Shown here: piece by piece, positions 37,412 to 45,370 of the stretch
How positions within the stretch are numbered: the stretch's first letter is position 1
Layout of the letters: every line of letters begins with the position of its first letter
NCBI RefSeq assembly: GCF_900454025.1
Contig: NZ_UGQM01000001.1
Coordinates: 5,084,001-5,148,000 of the forward strand
Source of the DNA: Mycolicibacterium gilvum
GTDB taxonomy: Bacteria; Actinomycetota; Actinomycetes; Mycobacteriales; Mycobacteriaceae
DNA: 64,000 nucleotides
Direction of reading: 5' to 3'
Position numbers and translations under genes: made by a program
Notes under the pieces: generated by a model
The model's input: only the letters and a program-made list of their open reading frames with translations
Told to the model about the DNA's origin: nothing
Databases searched by the model: none

Positions 37412-38656
37412 ATGACCGCCGAAGACGCCCGGGTCCAGAGCTGCCCTTTCCTTCCGGACGGGTACGACTTCACCGACCCCGACGTCCTGCTGGAGGGCGT
37501 CCCGGTCGCCGAGTTCGCCCAGCTCCGCAGGACCGCACCGGTGTGGTGGAACGCGCAGCAGGAGTCGATCTTCGACGACGGCGGCTACTGGGTGGTCTCG
37601 CGGCACGAGGACATCAAGTCGATCTCACGCAACAGCGCGCTGTGGTCGACCAACGCCAAGGGCGCGGTGATGCGGCTCCCGGACGGGGTCACCGCCGAAC
37701 AGCTGGATCTGACCAAGGCGCTGCTGATCAACCATGACGCGCCCGAGCACACCCGGCTGCGCAAGATCGTCTCGCGGTTGTTCACCCCGCGGGCGATCGC
37801 CGGCATGGAGGCCAAGCTCGCCGACTCGGCCCGCCAGATCGTCGGTGAGGCCGCGGACAAGGACGGCGGCAACTTTGTCGACGACGTCGCCACCCTGCTC
37901 CCGCTGCAGGCCATCGCCGACCTGATCGGGGTGCCCGAGGAGGACCGCGAGAAGCTGTTTCACTGGTCGAACGCGATCATGAACACCGACGACCCGGATT
38001 TCGACTCCGACCCGACGATCGCCAACGCCGAGCTGATGGGCTACGCCTACACCATGGCCGAGCAGCGGCGACGGTGCCCGGCCGACGACATCGTCACCCG
38101 TCTCGTCGAAGCCGACCTGGACGGCGATGCGCTCGGTGAGGTCGAGTTCGCCTTCTTCGTGATCCTGCTCGCCGTGGCGGGCAACGAAACGACCCGCAAC
38201 GCGATGACCCACGGCATGAACGCGTTTCTGGACCACCCCGACCAGTGGGAGCTCTACAAACGCGAACGTCCCGAGACCGCGATCGACGAGATCATCCGCT
38301 GGGCCACACCGGTGCACTGCTTCCAGCGCACCGCGCTCGACGACGTCGAGATCGGCGGGGTGACGGTCGCCCGGGGTCAGCGGGTGGGCCTGTTCTACAG
38401 CTCGGCGAACTTCGACGAGGACGTCTTCGACAACCCCTTCGAGTTTGATATCCTGCGAAACCCGAACCCTCACCTGGCATTCGGCGGCAACGGCGCGCAC
38501 TACTGCATCGGCGCGAACCTCGCCCGGATGGAGATCAAGCTGATGTTCGAGGCGATCGCCGACCGGCTTCCGGACATCTCCAAGCGCGCCGAACCGCAGC
38601 GCCTGCGGTCGGGATGGATCAACGGGGTCAAGGACCTGCAGGTCGCCTACCGGTAG
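37412..38656 (+). CDS. cytochrome P450, CYP125-like steroid hydroxylase family
   Basis: A 414-residue P450. The haem-binding loop FGGNGAHYCIGANLAR (Cys at about residue 366) and the I-helix AVAGNETTRNAMTHG are complete. The N-terminal PDGYDFTDPDVLLEGVPVAEF, EKLFHWSNAI, TPVHCFQRTA and C-terminal RLRSGWINGVKDLQV fit the CYP125 group, whose best-known member hydroxylates C26/27 of cholesterol; this reading comes from memory of the family and differs from CYP126 expected by synteny. RBS AGGAG lies 9 nt before ATG 37412. It is followed by a TetR gene with its own promoter. Confidence 0.85.
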   Translation: MTAEDARVQSCPFLPDGYDFTDPDVLLEGVPVAEFAQLRRTAPVWWNAQQESIFDDGGYWVVSRHEDIKSISRNSALWSTNAKGAVMRLPDGVTAEQLDLTKALLINHDAPEHTRLRKIVSRLFTPRAIAGMEAKLADSARQIVGEAADKDGGNFVDDVATLLPLQAIADLIGVPEEDREKLFHWSNAIMNTDDPDFDSDPTIANAELMGYAYTMAEQRRRCPADDIVTRLVEADLDGDALGEVEFAFFVILLAVAGNETTRNAMTHGMNAFLDHPDQWELYKRERPETAIDEIIRWATPVHCFQRTALDDVEIGGVTVARGQRVGLFYSSANFDEDVFDNPFEFDILRNPNPHLAFGGNGAHYCIGANLARMEIKLMFEAIADRLPDISKRAEPQRLRSGWINGVKDLQVAYR

Positions 38657-38686
38657 CGGACGGCGGCGACCACCGGGTGGGTGGCC

Positions 38687-38698
38687 TACAGTGCCTTC
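38687..38698 (+). promoter_or_regulatory. leaderless promoter deciding the TetR start
   Basis: TACAGT (38687-38692), six bases, GTG 38699. The longer frame from GTG 38681 would include this -10 element, so the shorter start is preferred. Confidence 0.55.
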
Positions 38699-39292
38699 GT
38701 GCGCACCCATGGTTGGTCCGGGGCGAAACCGGCCTCCGACGACGAGGCTGTCGCGCGCATTCTCGAAGCGGCGGGCAAGGCGATCGAGGAGCGCGGCGCG
38801 GATTTCAGCATCTCCGACGTGGCACGCACCGTCGGTGTCACCAGGCAGACCGTCTACCGGTACTTCTCCAGCACCGAGGCACTGCTGGTCGCCGCAGCGG
38901 TGCACGCCGTGGACGGCTTCCTCGACCGGCTCGCCGCACATCTGGTCGGTGTGACCGATCCGCCCGAGGCGGTGACCGAGGCGGTCGCGACTGCGCTGGA
39001 GTGGCTTCCGAGGGAGAAGTACATCGGGCTGATCATGGCCCCCGGAGGGTCGACACACGTGCAGTCGGTCACCTCCGACATCGCCCTGCGCTTCGCGCGT
39101 GACATGGTCGGCCGCCTCGATGTGGACTGGACAGCCGCGGGCTTCGACGAGGCCGAACTCGACCAGCTCTCCGAACACCTGTTGCGCATCATCCAGTCGT
39201 TCGTCCTGGATCCCGGCCGCCCGCCCCGCCGCGGCGACGAATTGCGTTCCTATTTGAGACGGTGGGTCGGCAACGCGCTCCTGCGCCGCTGA
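38699..39292 (+). CDS. TetR family regulator
   Basis: A 197-residue TetR protein from GTG 38699 (MRTHGWSGAKPASDDEAVAR). The HTH is FSISDVARTVGVTRQTVYRYF at about residues 37-57. The ligand domain includes LPREKYIGLIMAPGGSTHVQS. It follows the CYP125-like gene by 42 nt and may control it through the inverted repeat at 37344-37371, but that is inference. The extension upstream of 38699 is rejected because it would translate the promoter. Confidence 0.88.
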   Translation: MRTHGWSGAKPASDDEAVARILEAAGKAIEERGADFSISDVARTVGVTRQTVYRYFSSTEALLVAAAVHAVDGFLDRLAAHLVGVTDPPEAVTEAVATALEWLPREKYIGLIMAPGGSTHVQSVTSDIALRFARDMVGRLDVDWTAAGFDEAELDQLSEHLLRIIQSFVLDPGRPPRRGDELRSYLRRWVGNALLRR

Positions 39293-39323
39293 ATTCGTGC
39301 GCGGCGGCCCCCCTGCCCGAATC

Positions 39324-39335
39324 TAAGCTGGACGG
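39324..39335 (+). promoter_or_regulatory. leaderless promoter of the EspA/EspE-like gene
   Basis: TAAGCT (39324-39329), six bases, GTG 39336. Confidence 0.55.
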
Positions 39336-39896
39336 GTGAGTGTGCTGGGGAGCTTCCTGACGACGTGGTCACAGGCCCGGGCCACCTTCGGCGACGGCGT
39401 TCCGCTGCCCGGCAGCACCTTCGACGGCAGTTCGACGCTGCGACGGCTGGAGGCCGAAACCCGCAGTGCCGCGCCGAGGTCCGACTGGACCGGCGGCGCC
39501 GCCGACACCTACGCCGCCGGCAACGCCGAGCACGCCCGGGCCCTGGCGCGGATGGCGGAGCTCGACGAGCGCATGGGGCGGGAGGTCGACCGGTCCGCGG
39601 TGGTCGTCCGGGACGGCCGCGTGGATCTCGACTCCGTGAAGGACTGGGTGTTGTCCGCTGCGGCATCCGTGCCGGACAACGCCGCCGGCGAACGGATGCT
39701 GCTGCCCATCGTGGGCAAGGGATGCACCGACATCGCCGACATCGTCATGTCGTCCAACGGTCAGCTGGCCACGATCGCCGAACGCATCCGCAGCCTCGGC
39801 GTCGAGTACGCGGCGCTCGACGACGCCGCGTCGGTCACACCACGGTCAGAGGCAACGACTTCCGATCTTCGAAGACCCACGCCGCGCCACCGCTGA
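39336..39896 (+). CDS. EspA/EspE-like type VII secretion substrate, orphan
   Basis: A 186-residue protein resembling the N-terminal helical domain of EspA/EspE: a WxG motif in SDWTGGAADTYAAGNAEHA (about residues 49-67), followed by LARMAELDERMGREVDRSA, the same order of residues I recall in EspA. A YxxxD secretion-type motif (YAALD) occurs at about residue 158. It lacks the hydrophobic middle and long C-terminal region of full EspA proteins and has no signal peptide. No ESX genes are nearby, so export would rely on a secretion system encoded elsewhere. Its last 20 codons overlap the convergent gene by 62 bp. Confidence 0.72.
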   Translation: MSVLGSFLTTWSQARATFGDGVPLPGSTFDGSSTLRRLEAETRSAAPRSDWTGGAADTYAAGNAEHARALARMAELDERMGREVDRSAVVVRDGRVDLDSVKDWVLSAAASVPDNAAGERMLLPIVGKGCTDIADIVMSSNGQLATIAERIRSLGVEYAALDDAASVTPRSEATTSDLRRPTPRHR

Positions 39897-41061
39897 ACTC
39901 GGTCACCTCGACCTCGGACAGCTTCTTCGCCGGGGTGTCCGTCGCGATGACCCGCACGGTCCAGTCCGATTCGGTGCCCGACACCTCGGCACGCAGATAC
40001 GGATCGACGGCGGCCACGATCGCCTGCAACGGGGTGTCCGCGACGGACGACACCAGGGAGATCCAGGATCCGTCCTCGTAGGCCGGGGACGTCCGCACGT
40101 GGATGAAGTCGGGATCGACGTCGGCGTACACATAGGCGGCCGGATTGAGCAGCGGGTGCAGTTCGAGTACCCGCAGGGCACCCTTTGCATCTCGGGACAG
40201 TTTGAGCGCCTTGTGGATCCGCTCGGCTGCGACGCCTGCGATACCGATCAGCTGTTTGGTGCGGATGGTGCGTGCCAGCGCCGCGTCGCCCTTGGCCCGC
40301 GCCTCGACCGCCAGCGTGAACGACAGCACCAGCAGATGCATCTGCAGGCACACCTCGTCGGCGATCCGGACCAGCGCCGAATGGGAGAACGCGCCGAAGT
40401 CCACGTCGGACAGCAGCGGGCCCGAATAGTCCGCCATCCCTTCGTCGTCCGGATCGATCGGCGCGAGCTCGGTGTGGTGGGCACGGCTGGCGCCGACGAT
40501 GTCCATCGCCGGGATGAACGGCACCTCGGGGTAGGACTCGTCGATGATGACCGTCCACCGGCAGTGCGGGTGCTCGTCGGAGGACGCCCTGGGCGGCCGG
40601 TGAATGGGGCGGACCTGGGCCTTGCGGTTGGTCGCCAGCGCGGTCGCGTCGAAGGTGGGGTCTTCGATGTCGTGGCACATACCTCGGACGTAGTCCTCGC
40701 CCATCGGTTCGACGTCGAGCAGTGCGCCGCAGTGGTCGAGGTAGAACTCCCCGTGCCAGCGGTCGTGGACGACATAGCGGAAGTCCATGAACTGGGGCGG
40801 GGCACCGATGTCGAGTTGCAGGCCCTTGAAGAGGGTGAAGATGTCCTCACCCTCGTAGTTGAGCGCCTTCTGCATCCGCTTCGTGTACAGCGGACTGGCG
40901 GCCGCCCACTCCTCGATCGCGATCTGGAGCATCTCCTCGCGACCAAAATTGCTGATGCACCAGGCCATTCCGGACCGGTCGATCAGCTGGCCGATCAGCA
41001 GCAGTTCCGGTACCAGGGTGGCCAGCTCCTCGCGCGACAGCGCGGCATATCTACTCATCAT
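39835..41061 (-). CDS. conserved protein of unknown function, last gene of the aldA operon
   Basis: A 408-residue soluble protein I cannot assign to a characterised family. Conserved-looking landmarks are FYLDHCGALLDVEPMGEDYV, GMCHDIEDPTFDATALATN, VRPIHRPPRASSDEHPHCRW and a helical middle region (QMHLLVLSFTLAVEARAK). The His/Cys/Asp-rich N-terminal half could bind metal or substrate. Its ATG overlaps the 3' end of the carboxymuconolactone-decarboxylase-like gene by 11 bp (ATGATGAGTAG), so it is translated with that operon and likely works on the same substrate. Confidence 0.75.
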   Translation of the reverse strand: MMSRYAALSREELATLVPELLLIGQLIDRSGMAWCISNFGREEMLQIAIEEWAAASPLYTKRMQKALNYEGEDIFTLFKGLQLDIGAPPQFMDFRYVVHDRWHGEFYLDHCGALLDVEPMGEDYVRGMCHDIEDPTFDATALATNRKAQVRPIHRPPRASSDEHPHCRWTVIIDESYPEVPFIPAMDIVGASRAHHTELAPIDPDDEGMADYSGPLLSDVDFGAFSHSALVRIADEVCLQMHLLVLSFTLAVEARAKGDAALARTIRTKQLIGIAGVAAERIHKALKLSRDAKGALRVLELHPLLNPAAYVYADVDPDFIHVRTSPAYEDGSWISLVSSVADTPLQAIVAAVDPYLRAEVSGTESDWTVRVIATDTPAKKLSEVEVTEFSGGAAWVFEDRKSLPLTVV

Positions 41062-41494
41062 CGAGGGTCTTCCCGGAATGCATCTTCACCGCCGCGTTGA
41101 CGTTCGCTTTGCGGTCCTCACCACTTCCCTTGTCCGCGGCCTTCTTTCGATTGCGTATCACCTTGCTCACCGCACCATCCAGTTTCGAACCCAGCGGGAA
41201 CCCGAGGTAGTGGGTCAAGAAGAGCGCGACCTCCTTGAGCTCCTCTGCGGTGAACTCTTCGTTGTGCAGCGCGGCGTTGACCTGGATCTCAGCCAGATCC
41301 GAGTTGCCGACCGCAGTCACCGCCGCCAACGTGAGCAGGCGCTTGTCCCGCATCGACAGTCCCTCACGGGTCCAGATGGTGCCGAAGAGATGGTCGACGG
41401 TCAGGTCGAAGTACGGGTCGCCCTCGATGTTCGGCATCTCCCAGCCGTACACCTCGTTCATCTTCTCCAGGCCCTTACGGCGCAGCTCGTCCAT
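41051..41494 (-). CDS. carboxymuconolactone decarboxylase-like protein (Rv0771-type)
   Basis: A 147-residue AhpD/CMD-fold protein. The block LTLAAVTAVGNSDLAEIQVNAALHNEEF is typical of the family, but the CxxC of AhpD-type reductases is absent, so it is decarboxylase-like or non-redox. The C-terminal 35 residues are Lys-rich. ATG 41494 has AAGGAG five bases upstream, which decides it over GTG 41500. It belongs to the aldA-SDR-HIBADH-CMD-unknown operon, with only 2 nt to the upstream gene's stop. Confidence 0.85.
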   Translation of the reverse strand: MDELRRKGLEKMNEVYGWEMPNIEGDPYFDLTVDHLFGTIWTREGLSMRDKRLLTLAAVTAVGNSDLAEIQVNAALHNEEFTAEELKEVALFLTHYLGFPLGSKLDGAVSKVIRNRKKAADKGSGEDRKANVNAAVKMHSGKTLDDE

Positions 41495-41496
41495 CG

Positions 41497-42351
41497 TCAC
41501 TCCTTCGTGTGGGGCACACCGAGACCGGCTGCCAGGTCCTGCAACGCGATCCGCGCCAGCGGGAGATCCACGCCGGTTTCGTCGCCGAGCGCGAGTGCCA
41601 GTTTGAGGTCCTTCTCCGCCAGTCCCCGGGTGTGGACGAACATGTCGTGCAGGAAGTGGTCGGGGGTCAGCGCCTTCATGTCGTCGCGCACCATGATCGC
41701 GCCCGGGCCGCCGCTCTGCGCGTCGCTGTGCCGAACCACCCGGCCGAGCTTCTGCAGATCGATGCCGGACGCCTCGGCGAGCCGCATCGCCTCGCACGCC
41801 GCGGTGAACCCGATGAACGTCAGCATGTTGCGGGCCAGCTTCATCCGGGTCCCCGCGCCGGGTTCGCCCGCGCGGACCACCATCGACGCCCACTTCTTGA
41901 AGACCGGTTTGACCCTCTCGTAGGCGTGCTCGTCGGCGCCGACCATGACCGCCAGCTCGCCCTTCTCCGCCGCGCCGGCACCACCGCTCACCGGCGCGTC
42001 CACGATGTGGATGCCCTTGGGGCGCAGCTGTTCGGCCAGCTCCCCCGCCGTCGCGGGCTCGATGGTCGAGTGGATCGCGATGACGGTGCCGGGTTCGGCG
42101 TGCGCGGCCAGTTCTGCGACGACGTCCCGGACCTGTGCGTCGTTGAGCACGGTGACGCTGATGACGTCGGCCGCAGCCACGTCGGCGACGCTGTCGGCGA
42201 GTGTGGCGCCCAACTCGACCAGCGGGGTCATCGCCTCGGTGCGGACGTCGAACACGACCAGCCCGCCGGGCCAGTCCACCAGGCGCTTGGCCATCGGCGC
42301 GCCCTGATTGCCGAGCCCGATGTAGCCGAGCTTCAGATCGTCGGTACTCAC
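41497..42351 (-). CDS. 3-hydroxyisobutyrate dehydrogenase-like oxidoreductase (Rv0770-type)
   Basis: A 284-residue beta-hydroxyacid dehydrogenase. The NAD(P) motif KLGYIGLGNQGAPMAKRL begins at residue 7, followed by the substrate-binding DAPVSGGAGAAEKGELAVMVG and the catalytic Lys in GAGTRMKLARNMLTF. GTG 42351 (MSTDDLKLGYIG) overlaps the stop of the SDR gene by 4 bp. Its operon partners (aldehyde dehydrogenase, SDR, CMD-like) suggest stepwise oxidation and cleavage of an alcohol- or aldehyde-bearing carbon compound. Confidence 0.9.
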   Translation of the reverse strand: MSTDDLKLGYIGLGNQGAPMAKRLVDWPGGLVVFDVRTEAMTPLVELGATLADSVADVAAADVISVTVLNDAQVRDVVAELAAHAEPGTVIAIHSTIEPATAGELAEQLRPKGIHIVDAPVSGGAGAAEKGELAVMVGADEHAYERVKPVFKKWASMVVRAGEPGAGTRMKLARNMLTFIGFTAACEAMRLAEASGIDLQKLGRVVRHSDAQSGGPGAIMVRDDMKALTPDHFLHDMFVHTRGLAEKDLKLALALGDETGVDLPLARIALQDLAAGLGVPHTKE

Positions 42352-43109
42352 CTGATGATCTGCCCGCCGTCGACATTGAAGATCTGCCCTGTGACCCACT
42401 TCGCCTGATCCGAGAGCAGGAACAGCAGCATGCCGACCAGGTCGTCGGGCTGACCCATGCGCGACAACGGGATTCCCTTGACGATGTCGGCCACCATCTC
42501 CTGTGGCGTCGTCGTCCGGTTGGCCTCGGTGTCGATCGGTCCGGGTGCGATCGCGTTGACCCTGATGTTCTGGCCGCCGAGCTCGGTGGCCAGCTGCTGG
42601 GTCAGACCGTTGATGCCGACCTTGGCAAGGCCGTAGAAGTTCGAGTACAGCCACGCCGCGGTCGACGACTGGTTCACGATCGCCCCGCCGCCGCGCTTGG
42701 CCATCTTGCGGTACACCGCCCGGGTGCACACCAGCGCGCCGTCGAGGTTCACGCTCATGAACTTCTTGTAGTAGTCCCAGTCGACGGTGATCAGGAAGTC
42801 GAGCTTCATCCCCCCGAAGATCGCCGCGTTGTTGACCAGGTAGTCGATGCCGCCGAACTCCGACAGTGCCTGAGCCGCCATTTCTTTGGCCGAGTCCGGG
42901 TCCGACACGTCGACGCGGACCGCGAGCGCGTTACCGCCCTCGCCCTTGATTCCGTCGGCGACCTTCTGTGCGCCCTCGACGTTGATGTCGGCCACGACGA
43001 CGGCTGCGCCCTCGCGGGCCAGCGCCTCGGCGTACGCCTGACCGATGCCGCCTCCGGCGCCGGTGACGATGGCCACCTTCTCGTTGAACTGGTCACCATA
43101 AAGGCCCAT
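42348..43109 (-). CDS. SDR family oxidoreductase (Rv0769-type)
   Basis: A 253-residue classical short-chain dehydrogenase: cofactor motif VTGAGGGIGQAYAEAL, NNAAIFGG, catalytic Ser in IVNQSSTAAWLYSNFYGLAKVG with Tyr-x-x-x-Lys as YGLAK, and the usual C-terminal GQIFNVDGGQIIR. An acidic residue after the second strand (VVADINVEG) favours NAD(H). ATG 43109 with GGAGG 8 nt upstream. It lies 22 nt after aldA and overlaps the next gene by 4 bp. Confidence 0.92.
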   Translation of the reverse strand: MGLYGDQFNEKVAIVTGAGGGIGQAYAEALAREGAAVVVADINVEGAQKVADGIKGEGGNALAVRVDVSDPDSAKEMAAQALSEFGGIDYLVNNAAIFGGMKLDFLITVDWDYYKKFMSVNLDGALVCTRAVYRKMAKRGGGAIVNQSSTAAWLYSNFYGLAKVGINGLTQQLATELGGQNIRVNAIAPGPIDTEANRTTTPQEMVADIVKGIPLSRMGQPDDLVGMLLFLLSDQAKWVTGQIFNVDGGQIIR

Positions 43110-43131
43110 GCAGAGACCCTCCGTTTCTGAG

Positions 43132-44601
43132 TTAGTTGACGGCCGTGGCGATCGCTTTGATCTCGAGGTACTCCTCGAAACCGGCAAGGCCCATTTCCCG
43201 GCCGATGCCGGACTGCTTGTATCCCCCGAACGGCATGTCGGCCGAATACCAGACCCCGCCGTTGATGTTGACCGTGCCCACCCGCAGCCGCGCCGCAACC
43301 CCGTTGGCGCGCTCGAGATCCGGGGAGAAGACCGTGCCCGACAATCCGTAGGGCGAGTCGTTGGCGATCCGCACCGCGTCGTCGTCGCCGTCGTGCGCAA
43401 TGACGGTGAGCACGGGGCCGAAGATCTCCTCGCGGGCGACCTTGGCGTTGTTGTCCAGACCGGCGATGACCGTCGGCTCGATGAAGAAACCGGTGTCGCG
43501 GTCAGCGGGACGTCCACCGCCACAGGCGAACCGGCCGCCCTCGGCGACAGCCGAGTCCAGATAGCTCTGGATCCGGTCGCGCTGACGCGCCGAGATGACG
43601 GGGCCGCAGATCGTCCCGGGCTTGTCGGGATCCCCGGGCTTCAGGCCGCCCATCGTCGCGGCGGCGGCCTCGACGGCTTCGTCGTAGCGGGCCCGCGGAA
43701 CGAGCAGGCGGGTGGTGATCGCGCAGCCCTGTCCGGCGTGCATCGACGCGGTGAACGCCGCCATCGAGCAGGCGCCGGCCAGATCAGCGTCATCGAGCAC
43801 CAGGAACGCGGACTTTCCTCCCAGTTCCAGGAAGACCTTCTTCAGCGTCGCGGCGCCGTCGGCCATCACCGCTCGCCCGGTGTTCGTCGAACCCGTGAAC
43901 GAGACCATGTCCACCCGTGGGTCTTTCGACAGCAGCGCCCCGACGCCGTGATCGCTGGAGGTGACGATGTTGATCACGCCGGCCGGGAAATCCGTGTGCT
44001 CGGTGATCAGCTCGCCGAGCACCGCCGCCGCCCACGGGGTATCCGGAGCGGGCTTGAGCACCAACGTGTTTCCGGCCGCCAGCGCTGGACCCACCTTCGC
44101 GAGATTGATCTGGTGCGGGAAGTTCCACGGGGTGATCGCTCCGACGACGCCGATGGCTTCACGAGCCACGGTGCGTCGGGTCTTGATCCCCATCGGTGAG
44201 GCGATGCCCAGATCGGTGCTCCACCGGTAGGACTCGGCGGTGTCGGCGCAGAAGCTCAGATCGTCGACGGGTCCTTCGAGCTGAGCGGCGGCGGTCAGCA
44301 TCCGCGGCGCGCCGACCTCGGCGATGGTCAGCTCCCGCAGCTCCTCGACGTGGGCGCGCATCGCGTCCTGCAGTTGGCGGATACAACGCACCCGCAACGC
44401 GGTGTCGGTCGACCAGCCCGTCTCGTCGAACGCCCGCCGGGCCGCGCCGATCGCGGCATCCATGTCGTCCGCGCCGGCGTCGGCGGCCACCCCGAGCGTC
44501 TCCTCGGTCGCCGGATTGACGGTGGGGAATGTTCCCGCGCTTCCGGCGACCAGTTTTCCGTCGATGAGCAGCTTGCTGTCGCGATCGGCCAGGATTGCCA
44601 T
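43132..44601 (-). CDS. aldA: NAD-dependent aldehyde dehydrogenase (Rv0768-type)
   Basis: A 489-residue aldehyde dehydrogenase. The catalytic Cys is in MHAGQGCAITTR (about residue 290), the general-base Glu in FLELGGKSAFLV, the cofactor-binding Asn in ITPWNFPHQINLAK and the FTGSTNTGR loop in place. It oxidises an aldehyde to an acid in the cytoplasm. First gene of a five-gene operon. AGGAGG precedes ATG 44601, a TAAGGT -10 candidate lies at 44651-44656 and a perfect palindrome GGACACGTGTCC between them, so it is probably repressed by the divergently encoded TetR. Confidence 0.94.
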   Translation of the reverse strand: MAILADRDSKLLIDGKLVAGSAGTFPTVNPATEETLGVAADAGADDMDAAIGAARRAFDETGWSTDTALRVRCIRQLQDAMRAHVEELRELTIAEVGAPRMLTAAAQLEGPVDDLSFCADTAESYRWSTDLGIASPMGIKTRRTVAREAIGVVGAITPWNFPHQINLAKVGPALAAGNTLVLKPAPDTPWAAAVLGELITEHTDFPAGVINIVTSSDHGVGALLSKDPRVDMVSFTGSTNTGRAVMADGAATLKKVFLELGGKSAFLVLDDADLAGACSMAAFTASMHAGQGCAITTRLLVPRARYDEAVEAAAATMGGLKPGDPDKPGTICGPVISARQRDRIQSYLDSAVAEGGRFACGGGRPADRDTGFFIEPTVIAGLDNNAKVAREEIFGPVLTVIAHDGDDDAVRIANDSPYGLSGTVFSPDLERANGVAARLRVGTVNINGGVWYSADMPFGGYKQSGIGREMGLAGFEEYLEIKAIATAVN

Positions 44602-44622
44602 CCGACCTCCTGTTCATGTGGT

Positions 44623-44634
44623 GGACACGTGTCC
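44623..44634. promoter_or_regulatory. palindromic operator 1 of the aldA/TetR divergon
   Basis: GGACACGTGTCC, a perfect 12-bp palindrome, 22 bp upstream of the aldA ATG and downstream of the likely transcription start (-10 TAAGGT at 44651-44656). It matches the second site at 44768-44779 in 11 of 12 bases. Confidence 0.65.
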
Positions 44635-44761
44635 GGCGAAGTCTTGACGAACCTTAGCCGCACCACCGGAGCACAGGCAAGGATGCAGAATCGAAAATCG
44701 GCAAAACTGCTCGTAAGAAGCAACATTGTCGGTGCACTTGCCGATCCGGCATCCCGTCCGA

Positions 44762-44779
44762 TAACTTGGACATGTGTCC
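44762..44779 (+). promoter_or_regulatory. leaderless TetR promoter with overlapping operator 2
   Basis: TAACTT (44762-44767), six bases, GTG 44774. The palindrome GGACATGTGTCC (44768-44779; TGGACA...TGTCCA including flanks) covers the transcription start and start codon, so binding of the regulator would shut its own promoter. Confidence 0.65.
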
Positions 44780-45370
44780 AGTGATGCTGTTGCCGCGCTC
44801 ACACCCGAGTCCGGGCACCCGCCTCGAAACCGGCGGCAGGAGGAGACGTTCCGCAAGGTGCTCGCCGCCGGACTGGAGATGCTGCGCGAATCGTCCTACG
44901 CCGATCTGACCGTGCGCGCGGTCGCGGCACGGGCCAAGGTCGCTCCGGCGACGGCCTACACGTACTTCTCGTCGAAGAACCATCTGATCGCCGAGATCTA
45001 CCTGAACCTGATGCAGCAGGTCGACTACTTCACCGACGTCAACGACAGCACCGTGACCCGCGTGGAGAAGACCCTGCGCAGCATGGCGTTGATGGTCGCC
45101 GACGAACCGGAGGTGGCCGCCGCGTGCACGACGGCGCTGCTGTCCGGCAACGACGCGACGGTGCGCTCCGTCCGTGAGCGCATCGGCGGCGAGATCCACC
45201 GGCGGATCCGGGCCGCCGTGGGACCCGACCCCGATCCGCGGACGCTGGCCGCCCTGGAGATGACGTTCTTCGGCGCGCTGGTCAACGCGGGCAGCGGCGC
45301 CTTCACCTATCACCAGATCGCCGACCGGCTCAGCTATGTCGTCGGCCTCATCGTCGGAGACGATCAATGA
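44774..45370 (+). CDS. TetR family regulator (Rv0767c-type)
   Basis: A 198-residue TetR protein; HTH LTVRAVAARAKVAPATAYTYF at about residues 43-63 after the helix FRKVLAAGLEMLRESSY. The C-terminal domain (FFGALVNAGSGAFTYHQIADRL) is the ligand/dimer part. GTG start, leaderless. It overlaps the CYP123-like gene by 4 bp (ATGA), so regulator and P450 are co-translated, and is divergent from the aldA operon; twin palindromes in between are its likely binding sites. Confidence 0.92.
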   Translation: MSSDAVAALTPESGHPPRNRRQEETFRKVLAAGLEMLRESSYADLTVRAVAARAKVAPATAYTYFSSKNHLIAEIYLNLMQQVDYFTDVNDSTVTRVEKTLRSMALMVADEPEVAAACTTALLSGNDATVRSVRERIGGEIHRRIRAAVGPDPDPRTLAALEMTFFGALVNAGSGAFTYHQIADRLSYVVGLIVGDDQ

